DNA of 64,000 bases from Candidatus Ribeiella danica (GCA_016717335.1 JADKFS010000008.1:1-64000), one strand, 5' to 3'. Positions 1 through 9,987 are shown, counted from the stretch's first letter. The notes: generated from the sequence alone by a model not told the origin. Made by a program: numbers and translations.

Positions 1-160
1 GTTGTCTCTCGCCGAGCCTGGATTCAGCCGGGCATGCACGTCAGGCATTGCACATGAGGCAGCCTCAATTTGGGGTCCAGGGGCGCGCAGCCCCCCGTAC
101 CAGCTCTAGGGAGAACCCACGCGGGGCACGGGGGCGCGCAGCCCCCGTCAACAGAACATA
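1..160. repeat. Composite palindromic repeat family A, right half
   Basis: The segment holds the right-hand module of a dispersed element found again near 44.35 and 58.74 kb: an attcagccgggcatgcacg arm (about 23-42), then a ggggtccaggggcg box (about 72-85), then two G-rich hairpins built on gggggcgcgcagccccc. The left half lies outside the window. No coding potential is seen. It ends shortly before the promoter at 199. Confidence 0.7.
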
Positions 161-198
161 CGTTCGTAAAACCCTTTACACTTTCCGGCCACACCCCC

Positions 199-227
199 TT
201 GATCTTCGTGCATTTCACTGCTATAAT
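199..227 (+). promoter_or_regulatory. Sigma70-type promoter of the HerA-like gene
   Basis: TTGATC (199-204) and TATAAT (222-227) are separated by exactly 17 nt. The predicted transcript starts near 234, giving a leader of about 75 nt. The AT-rich patch at 150-250 stands out from the surrounding G+C. Confidence 0.6.
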
Positions 228-309
228 TCGGAACATCTGTTTCGCAACTTTGTTCTGACTATGTTTTTGCGGGGGTTCCGAGCGACAGAGCGAGAAGTGA
301 GGGGGCGCC

Positions 310-2100
310 ATGCGACATGTCCGCGAGAGCCAGGAGCCATTCCAGGGCCGGCCGGCCGTGCCGCAGATCGCCGCCCCGCCGCTCGTCGCCGCGCCGATCG
401 CGGTGATCGGCAGCCCCAACTCGACCACCACCTTCACGGTCGACATCCTTGAGGCGGCGCGCGACCGCGCGCTCGATCACGCCTGGGTCACGTTCGAGGT
501 GACCGAGCGCTTCAACGGCCGCTCCTACCGCAAGCGCGCGCTGTGCCAGCTCGGCGGGATCGTCACGCGCAACCGCTGGCACGAGGACCCGGTGATCCGC
601 GCGGTGATCAAGCACCAGGGCGCGCTGCCGGCGCTCTCGGGCGAGAGCGACCTGACCTCGGCGCAGCTCGGCGCGCTGGGCGTGTTCCTGCTCGACGACG
701 CCGGGCGCGTGCTGCGGCGCACGACCCTCTCGACCCCGCCGCCCTCGGGCACGCCCGTGTTCCCGGCCGACGCCGCCACGCTGCAGGACCTCGTGCACAC
801 CGAGCCGGGCATCTTCTACGCCGGCCAGTCGCCCGGCGACGGGCTGCCGGTGCCGCTGACGCTGCGCCACTTCGGCTCGACCGAGGCGGGCGGCTTCGGC
901 GAGGCGGTGATGCTGGGGATCTTCGGCCAGACCCGCAGCGGCAAGTCGATCCTGGCCGCCCAGATGCTGGCCGGCTTCGCGGCCAACCGCGACCTGGGCA
1001 TCCTGGTGCTCGACCCGCAGGGCGAGTTCGGGCGCGACCGCTTCGCCGCCGGCGACCACCGGGTCGACTTCAGCATCAAGCGGCTGCTCGGCGCCCTGCG
1101 CGCCAAGCGCGACGTGAGCGTGATCACCACCGACGAGGTGGCGCTGGAGGGCTGCGAGGCCTTCACCGAGCTGCTGCGGCGCGCGCGGTTCTTCGAGAGC
1201 CTGGGCTTCAAGGGCGCCAACAAGGAGCGCGAGGCGGCCGAGCGGCTGGCGGGGCTGCTGCAGGAGCTATCCGACGCGCAGGGCAAGCGCCGCCCGATCC
1301 GCGACCTGCGCGCCGCCGATATGGCGCTGCTGGTGAAGGACCTGGCGCGCTTCGCCGACGTGATCTACGCCACCCGCCCCGGCACCACGCCCGGCGAGGG
1401 CCAGCGCGCCGCCGACGTGCTGGCGCGCTACAACCTCGATGAGCTGCGGCTGCGCCGGCTGTGGGACGAGGCGCTGCGGCGCTTCCGCACCGAGGACGGG
1501 CGCCTGCCGCTCTCCGAGCTGATCCAGCGCGTGCTGCGCGACCGCGCCGTGGTGGTGCTGTCGTTCGCGCAGGAGGGCGCCGACGAGACGCCCTACTTCC
1601 TGCTGAACGAGATTCTGACGCGCCTGCGCCACGTCATCCACCGCTCGTTCCAGAGCGGGCAGACCTCCAACGCGCTGGTGCTGCTCGACGAGGCGCACCT
1701 GTTCGCGGGCGAGCACGCCTCGGAGACCAGCGACGGCTCGCGCACGCGCAGCCTGCTGGCCCAGAGCATCCGCATGACCGGCAAGTACGGCGTCGGCTGG
1801 ATGTTCGTGACCCAGACGCTGCACGACTTCGACAAGACCATCCTGCGGCAGCTGCAGGTCAAGATCTTCGGGCAGGGCTTCAAGCTCGGCGCGGACCGCG
1901 AGTTCGTCGAGAGCGAGCTGGGCAAGGAGGGCTTCGCGCGCTACTGCTCGCTGCCCGACCCCAAGCGCACCGGGCGCTACACCTTCATGATGACCGGGCC
2001 GATCGTCGCGCTGGGCAGTCTCGGCACGCCGTTGGTGCTGCAGGGCTTCCGCGCCTCCGACGATCTGATGCGAGCGAACCCGCACTGCTTCGAGGACTAG
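310..2100 (+). CDS. HerA-like ATPase (DUF87 family)
   Basis: This is a 596-residue hexameric-translocase-type P-loop ATPase. The Walker A motif GQTRSGKS lies near residue 205 and the Walker B LVLLDEAHLF near 457. Both are typical of the HerA/FtsK superfamily, which pumps DNA and usually works with a NurA nuclease in end resection or with a phage-defence partner. The N-terminal ~125 residues fit the beta-barrel (HAS) domain of HerA. The start at 310 has a GAGGGGG ribosome site 5 nt upstream, and an earlier in-frame start is not needed. No NurA, Sir2 or other partner is adjacent, so the exact role (repair, segregation or defence) is inferred only at family level. The gene is monocistronic behind its own promoter. 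Confidence 0.8.
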   Translation: MRHVRESQEPFQGRPAVPQIAAPPLVAAPIAVIGSPNSTTTFTVDILEAARDRALDHAWVTFEVTERFNGRSYRKRALCQLGGIVTRNRWHEDPVIRAVIKHQGALPALSGESDLTSAQLGALGVFLLDDAGRVLRRTTLSTPPPSGTPVFPADAATLQDLVHTEPGIFYAGQSPGDGLPVPLTLRHFGSTEAGGFGEAVMLGIFGQTRSGKSILAAQMLAGFAANRDLGILVLDPQGEFGRDRFAAGDHRVDFSIKRLLGALRAKRDVSVITTDEVALEGCEAFTELLRRARFFESLGFKGANKEREAAERLAGLLQELSDAQGKRRPIRDLRAADMALLVKDLARFADVIYATRPGTTPGEGQRAADVLARYNLDELRLRRLWDEALRRFRTEDGRLPLSELIQRVLRDRAVVVLSFAQEGADETPYFLLNEILTRLRHVIHRSFQSGQTSNALVLLDEAHLFAGEHASETSDGSRTRSLLAQSIRMTGKYGVGWMFVTQTLHDFDKTILRQLQVKIFGQGFKLGADREFVESELGKEGFARYCSLPDPKRTGRYTFMMTGPIVALGSLGTPLVLQGFRASDDLMRANPHCFED

Positions 2101-2172
2101 GCGCCTGCGGGGGGCTGCGCGCCCCCTGCCCCCCGTTAGCTGCCGCATCAACCCGCAAAACATATCAAACAA

Positions 2173-2442
2173 GAGTCGTTCAACGACTTCGCCGGCCACG
2201 GCTACCACGGCGTCAGCGTGCTGCGCAGCTACCCGGGCTTCGACGCCCAGCCGCTGGCCGTCACCGGCGCGCTGCAGCGCAACCGCCTGGCGCCCTACTA
2301 CTCGCGCCTCGCCAACACCAACGAGGCGCGCGACGAGACCGAGGGGCACGGCCGGTCGCGACCAGTAAAGAAGATCCTGGAGGGACTTTGTCCCTTCAAA
2401 CCACCCTTGATGTCACCCCCACGGCGTGACCCTCGATCGTGA
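2173..2442 (+). pseudogene. Remnant of an unrecognised coding sequence
   Basis: From 2173 to about 2345 one frame reads as normal high-GC protein (residues such as SFNDFAGHGYHGVSVLRSYP and APYYSRLANTNEAR). There is no ATG or ribosome site at its start, and the frame then runs into low-quality sequence ending at 2442. It looks like the 3' part of a gene whose 5' end has been lost. A G-rich hairpin (about 2108-2130) of the family A type lies just upstream and may mark the break. I do not recognise the family. Confidence 0.35.
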
Positions 2443-2554
2443 CCTCTGGATCATCCCTTGCCGGCAGTTTGCGCTATGCTTCGCGCATCGAACTGGCCGC
2501 TGCGGAAGGCATCGAGCGCGCAGCAGCCGGGCATAGTCATAAAGGGGAGAAACC

Positions 2555-3994
2555 ATGCACCTCAAACCACGCGACGCGTCGGCCCATCATCGGCTCGGCC
2601 GGGCGCTCCTGCGCGGCATCCTGCTCGCGCTGGTGCTGGCGCTGCTTCCGATCGCCGCAGGCATCGGCACCGCCATCTACAAGGTGCGGCAGATCGTCGA
2701 TGATCGGCCGGGCGCGCTGGCGGCGCCGCTGCCGCCGCTGCCGACACCCGACCCGACCAAGCTCACCGCGGTGGTGCTGATCAGCAACGGCCGGACCGAG
2801 ATCACCGACTCGCTGCCGCCCTACGAGCTGTTGGCCGCCTCCGGCGCGTTCAACACCTACTTCGTCGCGCCGGAGCGGCGCGTCTCGCCGATCGCCACGG
2901 CGCAGTACCTGCCCTTCGGCGTCGGCGGGCTGCCGTCCGGCCTGGACATCCTGCCGCACTACGGCTACGCCGACTACGAGCGGGTGATCGGCCGCGATCC
3001 GGACCTGATCGTCGTCCCGTATCTGACCGAGTTTACGCCAGGGAGCGAGCGGCCGATCCTCGACTGGATTCGCGCGCACGCCGGCCCGCGCACCACGATC
3101 CTTTCGATCTGCGCCGGCAGCCGGGTCCTGGTCGAAACCCGCCTGCTCGACGGCCACGCCGCGACCGGCCTGCACCAGGATCTGGCCCGCTTTCGGCAGA
3201 GCTACCCGGCGGTGCGCTGGCAAGCCGGCGTGCGCTGGGTCGACGATGGGATGATCGTTACCTCGGGCACGCTGGCGGCGGGGATCGACGCGACGCTGCA
3301 CACGATCGAGCGCATGGTCGGGCGCGCGGCGGCGGAGCGCGCCGGGCAGGCGCTGGGCTACGGGCATCTCAATCGCCTCGCCGATCCCGCCACCGAGTAC
3401 CAGCCGCCGGCCAAGCCCGATCTGGGCCTGCTGCCAAACGCGATGTACGGCTGGGGGCAGGCCCGTATCGGCGTGGCGCTGCACGACGGCGTCTCCGAGA
3501 CCGCCCTCGCCGCGCTGCTCGATACGGCGGCGCTCAACCTGACGCACAGCTACACCCTGGCGCCCGAGCGCACGTTTGTCCGCTCGCGCCACGGCATGAT
3601 CATGGCCCCGCGCTTCAGCTACGCCGACGCGCCGGCGCTGGATCGCGTGATCGTGCTGAGCGACGCGGGCGACGCCGCGGCAGCGGCGGTGGCGGAGAGC
3701 TGGGATCACCTGCGCGGGCAGCCGCGCGCCGATCTGCTCACGAGCGGCGCCGGCGCAAGCTTCGCCTACGACGCGGTCATTGCGGATATCGCGCGGCATG
3801 TGGGCGGGGCGGTGGCCCGCAGCGACTCGGCCAACCTGGTGTATCCGGTCGATCCGGCGATCGTCGGCGGCGCGGACTGGACGCCCACGCTGATCATCCC
3901 GCCGCTGGGCATCAGCCTGCTTGGGCTCGCGCTGATCGTGGCGCTCGCCCGGCGCCGCGCGCGGCGGCCGATCGCAGCATCCCTCCCAGCATAG
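2555..3994 (+). CDS. Membrane-anchored DJ-1/PfpI (GlxA-like) domain protein
   Basis: The 479-residue product has an N-terminal membrane helix (about residues 15-40), a GATase1-like DJ-1/PfpI domain (about 70-260), a variable region, and a C-terminal helix (about 445-465) followed by an Arg-rich tail. The nucleophile-elbow motif SICAGSRVLVETRLLDG matches the cysteine region in the N-terminal half of GlxA/FtrA-type AraC regulators, but no AraC DNA-binding domain follows. The protein is therefore more likely an extracytoplasmic amidase-like or ligand-sensing protein than a transcription factor. A second, diverged half (about 290-420) may be another copy of the fold. The start is set by an AAGGGGAG ribosome site 7 nt before the ATG. 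Activity is not predictable. Confidence 0.7.
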   Translation: MHLKPRDASAHHRLGRALLRGILLALVLALLPIAAGIGTAIYKVRQIVDDRPGALAAPLPPLPTPDPTKLTAVVLISNGRTEITDSLPPYELLAASGAFNTYFVAPERRVSPIATAQYLPFGVGGLPSGLDILPHYGYADYERVIGRDPDLIVVPYLTEFTPGSERPILDWIRAHAGPRTTILSICAGSRVLVETRLLDGHAATGLHQDLARFRQSYPAVRWQAGVRWVDDGMIVTSGTLAAGIDATLHTIERMVGRAAAERAGQALGYGHLNRLADPATEYQPPAKPDLGLLPNAMYGWGQARIGVALHDGVSETALAALLDTAALNLTHSYTLAPERTFVRSRHGMIMAPRFSYADAPALDRVIVLSDAGDAAAAAVAESWDHLRGQPRADLLTSGAGASFAYDAVIADIARHVGGAVARSDSANLVYPVDPAIVGGADWTPTLIIPPLGISLLGLALIVALARRRARRPIAASLPA

Positions 3995-4057
3995 CCTGGC
4001 AGGCGCACGCTGTGGCGCCAGCGCCCGTACAGCCTGCGCGGCAGGCGCTGACCCTCT

Positions 4058-4137
4058 GCCCCTCTCCCGTCGTCGCGGGAGAGGGGCAATTCTTCTGGCC
4101 TCCCGGCGCCGGCGCTGTGCGGCCACACCGGGAGGCC
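4058..4137. repeat. Repeat family B, copy 1 (conserved hairpin plus private hairpin)
   Basis: A conserved hairpin with 12-bp arms (GCCCCTCTCCCG, 4058-4069/4076-4087) is followed 9 nt later by a second stem (GGCCTCCCGG, 4097-4106/4128-4137). It sits between convergent gene ends and could terminate both. Read on the minus strand, the order is private hairpin, then AGAATT, then the conserved hairpin, as in the other copies. Confidence 0.75.
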
Positions 4138-4165
4138 GCGAATGCATGCAGCGCGCTGTGGGCCG

Positions 4166-7100
4166 CTACTCGCTTGCCGCCGTCTCTGGCAGGCGCGCAA
4201 TCACCGCCCGAAACTCGGCCGGCTCCAAGGGCTTCGGCACGTACTGCTGGAAGCCGGCCGCCAGCACCCTGATCCGATCCTCCACGCGCACGTAGGCCGT
4301 CAGCGCGACGGCCGGGATGCCTCCGCCCTCCTCCGGCGCCAGCGCCCGAACGTGGTGGATGAGCCAGTAGCCATCCTCGCCGGGCATGGCGATATCGGAC
4401 ACGAGCACATCCGGCTGCCAGGCGCGCAGGGTCTCGAGCGCCTCCCGCGCGGTTGAGCACGTGCGCACCACGGCGCCGCACGGGGCGAGGATCTCGTACA
4501 GCAGCTCCAGGATATCCGGCTGGTCGTCCACCACGAGCACCCGCATTCCACGCAGCTCCGGCGGCCAGGGCCCCGCGGCATCACGCTCGCCGGCCTCCCC
4601 GCTTGCCCGCCCGGCCCCATGGCCGACGCTCGCCAGCGGCAGCCGCACGGTGAAGGTCGCGCCCTGGCCCAGGCCGGCGCTCGCCACCTGGACGGCGCCG
4701 CCGTGCAGCTCGACCAGGTGGCGCACAATCGACAGCCCCAGGCCGAGCCCCCCGTAGGCCCGGTTGCTGGTGCTGTCGGCCTGGCGGAAGCGATCGAACA
4801 CGAACGGCAGAAAGGCCGGGCTGATGCCCTGGCCGGTGTCGCTGACGGTGAGCCGCGCCTCGCGGCCGTCCGGCGCTAGCCGCACCTGAATGGCGCCGTC
4901 GTGCGGCGTAAACTTGGTCGCGTTTACCAGCAGGTTCCACACCACCTGCTGCAGGCGGTTGGCGTCGCCGATAATCGTGCTGGCCGACGGGCTCAGGTCG
5001 ACCTGCAGCCGCAGCCCCTTCGCCTCGACCGCCGGGCGCACGGTATCAAGCGCGGCGTGGATCGCGGCGATCAGATCGATCGGCTCGGGCGCGATCCGCA
5101 GCTTCCCCGTGACGATCCGCGCGACATCGAGCAGATCCTCGGTGATCTGGGCCTGCGCCCTGGCGCTGTGCACGATCTTTTCCACGGTGCGGGCGACATA
5201 GGCCTCGTCGCGCTTGCGAGACTGCAGCAGCTGGGCGTAGCCGAGCAAGGCGGTGAGCGGGGTGCGCAGCTCGTGCGAGACGGTCGCCAGGAAATCGTCT
5301 TTGAGGCGGCTGGCCTCCTCCGCCTGGGCGCGCGCGGCCCGCTCGTGCTCGTAGAGCGTGCGGTTCTCGAGCGCCACGGCGGCTATCTGCGCGAGCTGCT
5401 GGAGCAGCGCCTCGTCGGCCCCGCTGAACTCGCCCGCGGCCTTGTCCGAGAGCTGGATCACCGCGACGATCGCGCCGTCGCTGTCGATCAGCGGCGCGGC
5501 CAGCACGCCATTGCGCGGCGGGTGCCCGTCATTCGCCGACCCCACGCTCCGCTGGGCCGCGGGGGCCGCGAGCTCATGCCGGCTGAGCCGGATCATACGG
5601 CGCTGATCGTAGACCAGCCGCGCGATGCGCTCATCGCCGGGCTGGTGCGTGTCAGTCGGCCAGGCGTCCGGCGCGGCGAGCGACGCCACGGTCTGGGCCT
5701 GCGCCCAGCCGCGGTCGGCGATCAGTGTGACAACGGCATCGTTTGTGCCGATCAGCGCGCGCGCCTCGTCGGTGATCCGCCGCAGCAGGTCGTCGCGCGT
5801 GGGCGCGGCATTGATCGCCAGGGAGGCGGCGTTGAGCTGCTGCAGGCGCGCGGCGTGCTGCTGCTTCTCGGCCAGCCGGCGGGCCTGCGCCTCGCGCAGC
5901 CCCGCCTCCGCCCGCGCCCGCTCGACCGCGTCCCAGGTCTGCTCGCCGACGTCGCGGACCAGGGCGATCTCGGCGTCGGTCCAGTGGCGGGCCACGGCAT
6001 GGTTGATGTAGAAGCCGGCGTGCCAGCGGCCGCCGCGGATGATCGGCACCCCGATGATCGAGCGCGCGCCGATCGTGCCGAACAGCGAGTCCGCGGTGAG
6101 CGGGTCGCTGGCCGTGTCCGCAATGCCGAGCGTGCGCCCGGCGCGCACCTCGGCGAGGTAGCCCGTCCCGATGCCGGTTGCGGGGAACGTGCCCGACAGC
6201 GGCGCCAGCGCCCCGTCGGTCCAGGAGACGGTGAAGTGGAGCGTGTCGTCGTCGAGCATGTCGAAGAAGCCGAGGCGGTTGGCGCCGAGGTAGCGGCCGA
6301 CCGCCTCGGCCGCCGCCGCCAGCATCACGTCCGGGTCGCTCGTCTCGCGCTGGCCCTGCAGCAGCCGCAGCAGCAGCGCCTGGCGGGCCTGGTTCGCGCG
6401 CAGCGCGGCCTCGGCGCGGGAGCGCTGGATCGCCTCCCAGACGCGCACGGCCACGTCGCGCAGCAGCGACACCTCCGCCGCCGTGTAGCGCCGGGGCACT
6501 CGGTCGTGGATCGAGAAGTAGGCCACGAAGCGCCCATCGCGCACCAGCGGGATGCCGACGAGCGAGCGGGTCTGCATGGCGTCGAAGGCGGTCTGCTGGA
6601 ACGCCGCCGTCGCGGGGTGAGTGGCGGTATCCTCGATCACCACGGGACTCCCCTGCGCGTGGAGCGCGATGAGGTCGGGGCCGAAGCCGGAGAGCGGCCA
6701 CTCGCCCTCGATGGAGGGCACGCCGTCGTCGCGGGCGTCGGCCACGATCAGCACCCGGTCCTCCTCGGGGTAGACGAAGCCGCAGGAGCAGCTGACCGCG
6801 CCGGTCTCGTCCTTCACCAGCCGGCACGCCGCGCGGGCGATATCGACCTCGTCGTGCAGCTCCCGCGACGCGTCGGAGACCTTCAGGAGAATATCGAGCA
6901 GGCGCTCCCGCTCGGCAAGCGCACGCTCGGCGGCCTTCCGCTCGGTAATGTCGGCGACGAACAGGGTCAGGCCGGCCGCCGCGGGGTAGACGCGGCTCTC
7001 GAACCAGCGATCCACGCGCGGATAGAAGTACTCGAAGCGGCCAGGTGCCTGCTCCGCCGCTGCGCGCCGCACCTCGCGCTCGAACGCCGTGCCGACCATG

Positions 7101-9562
7101 TCGGGGAACACCTCCCAGATGCGCTTGCCGAGCAGCTCCTCCTTGCCCAAGCCCATCACGCTCGCCATGTGGTCGTTGACAAAGACGTAGCGCCAGTCGT
7201 GGTCCAGCACCAGAAACTGGTCGTTGATGCCTGCCAGGACGCTCTCGAGCTGGGCCCTGGCCGTCTGCGCCTCGGCGCGCAGCTCCCGCTCGCGCCGGGC
7301 GGCCTCCCGACGGACGCGGGCCATGTCCAGGTGCGCCCGGACGCGCGCGAGCAGCTCGCGGGCGCTGAACGGCTTGACCAGGTAATCGTCGGCCCCGGTC
7401 GCCACCCCCTCGATGCGCGCCTCTTCGCCCGCGCGCGCGGAGAGCAGGATGACCGGCACCTCGCGGGTGCGCTCGTCGGCGCGCAGCTCGCGCAGCAGCC
7501 CGAAGCCGTCCAGCCCCGGCATCATCACATCGCTCAGCACCAGGTCGAACGGCTGCTCCCGCGCCGCGCGCAGCGCCGCCGCGCCGTCGTTGGCCGCGAC
7601 GACGGCGTACGCCTGCCCGAGCAGCCGCCGGACGTACTCGCGCATGTCGGCGTTGTCGTCGGCCAGCAGGATACGTGCGGAGTTTTGAGTTCTGAGTTCT
7701 AAGCTCTGAGTTTCCGTGTGCGAGGTCAACTCAGAGCTCAAAACTGAAAACTCAGAACCCTCGCTCGGCAGCCATTGCAGCGCCTCCTGGACGTAGGCCT
7801 CGTCCCGCACGCCGGCCGAGTCCGGCATGCGCGGCGCCGCGATCCGATCCGCGGGCAGATGGGCTGTGCCGGTCGGAATGCTGATGGTGAAGGTCGCCCC
7901 CTGGTCGACCGCGCTGGCGGCGTGCACCTCGCCGCCGTGCAGCTTCGCCAGCTCCTGCACCAGCGCCAGGCCGATCCCGCTGCCCTCGAACGTGCGCCCG
8001 CGCGCGCCCTTGACGCGGTGGAAGCGCTCGAACAGGTGCGGGATCTCCTCCGCCGGGATGCCAGTGCCGGTGTCGCGCACCACCAGCTCGACCCGTGCGC
8101 CCGACTGCCGCAGCGCGACCTCGATCTCGCCCACAAAGGTGAACTTGAAGGCGTTCGAGAGCAGGTTGAAGACGATCTTCTCCCACATCTCGCAGTCGAC
8201 GTAGACCAGCGCGGGGAGCGGCGGGCAGTTGACAATCAGCCGCAGCCCGGCGCGCTCGACGGCCGAGCGGAACACGCTGGCAAGCTCCGCCGTGAAGGCG
8301 GCCAGGTCGGTCGGCTCATACGACGCCTGCACCCGCCCGGCCTCGATGCGCGAGAAGTCCAGCAGGGTGTTGACGAGCTTGAGCAGGCGCACGGCGTTGC
8401 GGTGAGCCACGCCCAGCCGCTCGCGGTCGGCGGCGGTCGGGCCGCCCGGCTGGGACAGCGTATCTTCCAGCGGCCCCAGCATGAGCGTCAGCGGCGTGCG
8501 GAACTCGTGGGAGACGTTCGAGAAGAAGGCCGTCTTCGCCCGGTCGAGCTCGGCGAGCGCCTCGGCGCGCCGGCGCTCGACCTCATACGCGTGCGCGTTG
8601 CCGATCGCGGTCGCGACCTGCTGCGCGATCCGCTCGATGAAGGTGTGGTAGGCCGCGTCGAGGGCGCGGCGCGGGCTCACCCCTGCGATCAGCAGGCCCG
8701 CCGGCTCGGTCGCCTGCATCCCTGGGATCGGCACGACCAGGGCGTGCTCGACTGCCTCGGGCCAGACGCCGCTGGCGGGCGCCAGGCCGAATCGCTCGCC
8801 GAGGTGGTCGACCGCCACCGGCCGGGACAGCCGCCAGGCTAGCCTCACCGGCCAGCGCGACGCGGGGTCGGCCGGGTCGATCGCGGGCGGGCGCAGCAGC
8901 GCGGGGAGCGCCGCCCCCGCGGCCGCCGCGAGCCGCAGCGGCGAGTCGCCCTGCTCGCGCAGGTAGAAGAGGCAGAACGGGACGTCGGCCGCGCTCGCGC
9001 CGAGCACAGCGGCCGCGCTCGCGCATGCCTCAAGCGGCGACTTGGCGCCGGCGGTGCGCTCGCTCAGATCGCGCAGGATGCGCGCGCGCCGCTCCTCGAT
9101 CACCCGGAAGGTGGTCTCGATGACCGCGTTGAAAATGCCGGCCACGCCGCCATCCTCGCCGCGGATCGGGCTGAACGTGAAGTTGAAGTAGCACTCTTCG
9201 GTGTAGCCGTGCCGGTGCATCGGCAGCAGGCGATCCTGCTGCCACACGCCCTCGCCGGTCCGGTGCACGGCGTCGAACAGTGGGCCGATCTCGGCCCAGA
9301 TCTCGGGCCACACCGTGTGGCCGGGCCGGCCGAGCGCCCAGGGGTGCTTCGCGCCCAGGATCGGGCTCCACGCGTCGTTGTAGAGCAGCGCGAGCTGCGG
9401 GCCCCAGTAGATCGCGATCGGGAAGCGGGAGTTCAGGCAGATGCTCACGGCGGAGCTGAGGCTCTGCGGCCAGGTCTTCGGCGCGCCGAGCGGCGTCCTC
9501 GCCCAATCGAGCGACCGCATCAGCGCGCCAAGCTCGTCGCCGCCAATGAGCACATCGGTCAT
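4166..9562 (-). CDS. Giant hybrid sensor histidine kinase (PAS/GAF/HK/REC, two kinase cores)
   Basis: At 1,798 residues this carries two complete histidine-kinase cores. Order from the N terminus: a PAS-like sensor (1-150); GAF (165-325); HisKA with SHEFRTPL (about 354) and HATPase (440-560); receiver domain with ADDNADM and LSDVMMPG (about 628-730); PAS (775-870); three GAF domains (890-1045, 1077-1210, 1255-1405); a second HisKA with SHELRTPL (about 1431) and HATPase (1535-1640); and a terminal receiver with VDDQPD and VSDIAMPGEDG (1671-1788). No membrane segment is seen, so it is probably cytoplasmic and senses small ligands or redox/light cofactors through GAF/PAS. A GAGGA site lies just before the ATG at 9562. 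Residues about 599-627 are an AT-rich repeat insertion unlike the rest of the gene. No output regulator is adjacent in an operon; the divergent LuxR gene is a possible target. Confidence 0.9.
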   Translation of the reverse strand: MTDVLIGGDELGALMRSLDWARTPLGAPKTWPQSLSSAVSICLNSRFPIAIYWGPQLALLYNDAWSPILGAKHPWALGRPGHTVWPEIWAEIGPLFDAVHRTGEGVWQQDRLLPMHRHGYTEECYFNFTFSPIRGEDGGVAGIFNAVIETTFRVIEERRARILRDLSERTAGAKSPLEACASAAAVLGASAADVPFCLFYLREQGDSPLRLAAAAGAALPALLRPPAIDPADPASRWPVRLAWRLSRPVAVDHLGERFGLAPASGVWPEAVEHALVVPIPGMQATEPAGLLIAGVSPRRALDAAYHTFIERIAQQVATAIGNAHAYEVERRRAEALAELDRAKTAFFSNVSHEFRTPLTLMLGPLEDTLSQPGGPTAADRERLGVAHRNAVRLLKLVNTLLDFSRIEAGRVQASYEPTDLAAFTAELASVFRSAVERAGLRLIVNCPPLPALVYVDCEMWEKIVFNLLSNAFKFTFVGEIEVALRQSGARVELVVRDTGTGIPAEEIPHLFERFHRVKGARGRTFEGSGIGLALVQELAKLHGGEVHAASAVDQGATFTISIPTGTAHLPADRIAAPRMPDSAGVRDEAYVQEALQWLPSEGSEFSVLSSELTSHTETQSLELRTQNSARILLADDNADMREYVRRLLGQAYAVVAANDGAAALRAAREQPFDLVLSDVMMPGLDGFGLLRELRADERTREVPVILLSARAGEEARIEGVATGADDYLVKPFSARELLARVRAHLDMARVRREAARRERELRAEAQTARAQLESVLAGINDQFLVLDHDWRYVFVNDHMASVMGLGKEELLGKRIWEVFPDMVGTAFEREVRRAAAEQAPGRFEYFYPRVDRWFESRVYPAAAGLTLFVADITERKAAERALAERERLLDILLKVSDASRELHDEVDIARAACRLVKDETGAVSCSCGFVYPEEDRVLIVADARDDGVPSIEGEWPLSGFGPDLIALHAQGSPVVIEDTATHPATAAFQQTAFDAMQTRSLVGIPLVRDGRFVAYFSIHDRVPRRYTAAEVSLLRDVAVRVWEAIQRSRAEAALRANQARQALLLRLLQGQRETSDPDVMLAAAAEAVGRYLGANRLGFFDMLDDDTLHFTVSWTDGALAPLSGTFPATGIGTGYLAEVRAGRTLGIADTASDPLTADSLFGTIGARSIIGVPIIRGGRWHAGFYINHAVARHWTDAEIALVRDVGEQTWDAVERARAEAGLREAQARRLAEKQQHAARLQQLNAASLAINAAPTRDDLLRRITDEARALIGTNDAVVTLIADRGWAQAQTVASLAAPDAWPTDTHQPGDERIARLVYDQRRMIRLSRHELAAPAAQRSVGSANDGHPPRNGVLAAPLIDSDGAIVAVIQLSDKAAGEFSGADEALLQQLAQIAAVALENRTLYEHERAARAQAEEASRLKDDFLATVSHELRTPLTALLGYAQLLQSRKRDEAYVARTVEKIVHSARAQAQITEDLLDVARIVTGKLRIAPEPIDLIAAIHAALDTVRPAVEAKGLRLQVDLSPSASTIIGDANRLQQVVWNLLVNATKFTPHDGAIQVRLAPDGREARLTVSDTGQGISPAFLPFVFDRFRQADSTSNRAYGGLGLGLSIVRHLVELHGGAVQVASAGLGQGATFTVRLPLASVGHGAGRASGEAGERDAAGPWPPELRGMRVLVVDDQPDILELLYEILAPCGAVVRTCSTAREALETLRAWQPDVLVSDIAMPGEDGYWLIHHVRALAPEEGGGIPAVALTAYVRVEDRIRVLAAGFQQYVPKPLEPAEFRAVIARLPETAASE
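7681..7765. repeat. In-frame tandem-word insertion inside the histidine kinase
   Basis: The words gagttctgagttct and aactcagagctcaaaactga form two blocks in inverted orientation. The stretch is far more AT-rich than its surroundings. On the minus strand it encodes a Ser/Thr/Leu-rich linker between HATPase 1 and the receiver domain, without breaking the frame. Confidence 0.75.
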
Positions 9563-9623
9563 AGCCCTATCCTCGTGTCAATGCAGACACGCCGCAACGT
9601 CTGGTGATCGCGAGCGCGACACT

Positions 9624-9657
9624 GCGGCGGGCGTGACGACGCTGTCACGCCCGCCGC
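9624..9657. repeat. Perfect 14-bp hairpin
   Basis: GCGGCGGGCGTGAC (9624-9637) pairs with 9644-9657 across a 6-nt loop. It lies about 60 nt upstream of the histidine-kinase start, in the divergent intergenic region, so it could be an operator or a 5' leader structure. Confidence 0.6.
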
Positions 9658-9987
9658 ACGGGCACGCCCGGGCCCGTCCAGGCGAGTATCACACGCACGT
9701 TGCCTCATATTCAAGCGCACGAGCGACTATGCGAAGCCGCAAAGCAGCATATCCAGCGCCGCGCCGCGCTGATGGCAAAGGGATGAGGCCCTGCATGCAA
9801 GATCTATGCCGCACCCGGCGACCTCGGAGCAGCGTGATGGGTAGCGGCCACAATCGGCTGGTCGGCGCGCGATCGGTTTCAGCAAGCGTCGCTGCGCCCG
9901 GCCTGCTCCGCCCAGTGGCCGATGCAGCCAGCCGGTCAACGCGTTACACTACGCCCAACGGCCAGCGACTCGCGACAGTATTGCTGC

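Noticed and set aside
310..2100. HerA-like ATPase as part of an anti-phage HerA-Sir2/DUF4297 system
   Set aside because: No partner nuclease or Sir2-like gene is next to it in the visible sequence; upstream of position 1 is not available, so the idea is left open but not claimed.
4901..7702. Long plus-strand frame across the giant histidine kinase
   Set aside because: The minus-strand protein has nine recognisable domains. The plus frame shows none and is dominated by Arg/Gly/Ala/Asp.
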